From positions 71,966,926-72,030,925 of the forward strand of contig CM049309.1 of NCBI GenBank assembly GCA_026874595.1: a stretch of DNA of 64,000 bases. Direction: 5' to 3'. Position numbers and translations under genes: made by a program. The DNA comes from Sipunculus nudus (lineage: Eukaryota > Annelida > Sipuncula > Golfingiida > Sipunculidae). The notes under the pieces are model-generated. The model worked only from the letters and a program-made list of their open reading frames with translations, was not told the origin of the DNA and searched no databases. This document shows positions 61,980 to 64,000 of this stretch, in pieces (positions within the stretch are counted from its first letter, which is position 1; the number at the start of each line of letters is the position of its first letter).

Positions 61980-62482
61980 TAATCCAATCGATTCTTGTGA
62001 GAATCATATAAATTGTTTATTTTTCTCTTTCATCGATCCTTTTATCGACCAATCAATAAATCGACCCGCATTAATCATACATATAATTTTCAATCAGGTA
62101 TTTCAATTCTTGCAACGTGCATTTTCCAAATTTTAATGGTACGCTTAAAGGTAATGGCTTCCCAATTACTCAACTGAAAACGTTAACACCAATATATTGT
62201 GTACTAGTCACAAGTTATATTCAATTGTTGTTTTTATTAATGAAACTTGTATTACTCCTTGATTACATTAATTACAACAAGGATAATTGGATATACATGT
62301 ATGTACATGCATGTAAACAATCCTCTGTTTAACACGAATCCATATCTCAATGAGTATTCATTTTTTATGATATTAGACAAATCATTATTGTTCCATTGTA
62401 TTGTACAAAAAGTAGACTTATATAATCGAAATATTTCATTTGACAATGAATTTGGAGAATTTGGTAATTAATCACGTCTCAT

Positions 62483-62483
<1 letters not shown>

Positions 62484-62522
<39 letters not shown>

Positions 62523-62566
62523 TAAAAAAAATAATAATAATAATAAAATTAATAATAATAATAATG

Positions 62567-62604
<38 letters not shown>

Positions 62605-62609
62605 TAAAG

Positions 62610-62648
<39 letters not shown>

Positions 62649-62666
62649 TTAATAATAATAATAATG

Positions 62667-62697
<31 letters not shown>

Positions 62698-62700
62698 GGA
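62484..62700. repeat. (AAT)n microsatellite with internal 100-bp duplication
   Basis: AAT units with sparse interruptions. The interrupted block TAATAAAATTAATAATAATA, followed by ATAATGATAA, occurs at 62541 and again at 62641, exactly 100 bp apart. This shows a segmental duplication within the array. Confidence 0.95.
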
Positions 62701-62871
62701 GAAGAAGAATGTTAAAAACATACGTTTTTATCTCACATAAATATATATAATGCATTAAGTTAGTGGAATACATTCTTGGTACTGGTGTATGATTTAGGAA
62801 ATTTAGGAAAGGAAATTTTTAATCTTAATAGAGTAATGGCAGTTTTAGTGTCCTAAATTGGCAGCCGTATC

Positions 62872-62873
<2 letters not shown>

Positions 62874-62918
<45 letters not shown>
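62874..62918. repeat. (TA)n microsatellite
   Basis: About 22 TA units. Confidence 0.95.
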
Positions 62919-62919
<1 letters not shown>

Positions 62920-63566
62920 TGAAGTTATTTGTGACAATCCGGACAAATAATGAATATAACTGATGTATAAACTCTACGCATTTGGAATAAATTATATAGA
63001 CAGGCATGCATGATTAACTACTTCTTTTAAGTGAGCAGTTGAACAGACCGGCGACTATAGAACTTTAAGTTTACGTAATGGGTCAAGTAAACATAAACGT
63101 TGAGACAGGACTGCATTTATATATACTACCCGCTAACGAATGTGTCACGGAGGTCAGGTCTTCAGGCTATAATATAACATGTACGCTAACTGCTTGTGTT
63201 TGATTGTATCAGTGACCGGGTCACTAATTTACTGCTCCCAGATTATTGTTATACCAGTGGGGATCCCCCGTGTCATTAATAGACCCTGTAATCTACCCAA
63301 ATTACCTGATGGTTCCCAGGGTAGCCCCGCCTGACCTGTCACCCAGACGAGACGGAACACCCTGCGTTCACGAGGCTTTATCTGTTACACGATCAAGTTA
63401 GTTATACACAGACTAACCCTGATTGCTTTTAAATGAATTGTAATGGTCTACCAATTAGAGAAGTACAATTAATTGTACGAAAGAGAGAGAGACATGGTTT
63501 AATACATGGTTATAGACGGTGTATTGCATGTGAAAATAATAAGGATTTTAATGTTGTTCAATAAAG

Positions 63567-63666
<100 letters not shown>

Positions 63667-64000
63667 TCAATACATAAGGAGAAGGAGAATTTTATATTTT
63701 ATTTGTTAAAAAAATCACTGCATTTGAACGGGACATTTTTTCAAAAGTTAAATACAGAAGAAGCATAATAAAGATTTAAATTTTTAGATTAAAAAATATA
63801 AATATATATATTCAAATGTATAATTTGTTTAAATCCTATCAGAAATAATTTATATGAGAAATGATTTATATTAAACCGCTGTTATGGTCGTATTTTTCGG
63901 GGTTTTTTTCTGCCCTTGTATAGATGGCAGGGTTATATATATAGCAGAGTGTAGCAAAGATGAAGCTTACATATTCCGAAACCTAGTGTTTGCACCTGGA

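Overview
The window looks like chromosomal DNA from a lophotrochozoan animal, most likely a bivalve mollusc. It is strongly AT-rich, holds few genes spaced far apart, and has very many (TA)n microsatellites and short mobile elements. One element, near 9.4-11.2 kb, has the layout of bivalve 'pearl' elements (145-bp core repeats followed by an ACGG microsatellite). The species cannot be fixed from sequence alone.

Three protein-coding genes can be supported. Two are intronless DEG/ENaC-family sodium-channel subunits that face each other: one on the plus strand at 1571-3148 and a diverged paralogue on the minus strand at 27451-29010. Both are complete from the cytoplasmic N-terminus through TM1, the cysteine-rich ectodomain and TM2. 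They share two departures from the family pattern: KG in place of the gating HG motif, and GIT in place of the GxS selectivity filter. The minus-strand copy has also lost two ectodomain cysteines together. The third gene is a two-exon DMRT transcription factor (CDS 51979-52363 joined to 55695-56476, 388 residues). It has a complete DM zinc module in exon 1 and a DMA domain in exon 2. Its 3.3-kb intron is packed with (TA)n tracts.

The rest is non-coding. From 3.1 to 27.4 kb there are a tRNA-derived SINE (7.3 kb, second copy 24.4 kb), a 154-bp tandem pair (7.8 kb), the pearl-like element (9.4-11.2 kb), ends of TA-flanked transposon-like sequences (13.58 and 15.33 kb), a 145-bp tandem repeat (18.4 kb) and one copy of a small inverted-repeat element (26.1 kb). 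From 29 to 51 kb there are a second tRNA-like SINE head (34.4 kb), a 1.66-kb minisatellite of 20-bp units with higher-order structure (35.3-37.0 kb), the better copy of the inverted-repeat element with TTAA at both ends (39.3 kb), and a cluster of palindrome-rich repeats in both orientations (44.8, 47.3 and 47.9 kb) that brackets a 1,051-bp pogo/Tigger-like element (45.6-46.7 kb). From 56.5 kb to the end no gene was found, only microsatellites.

I found no evidence of a new multi-gene system. The points most worth following are the altered channel motifs in the DEG/ENaC pair, the paired cysteine loss, the palindrome cluster, and the nuclear-receptor-like palindromes carried by the pearl-like core repeats.
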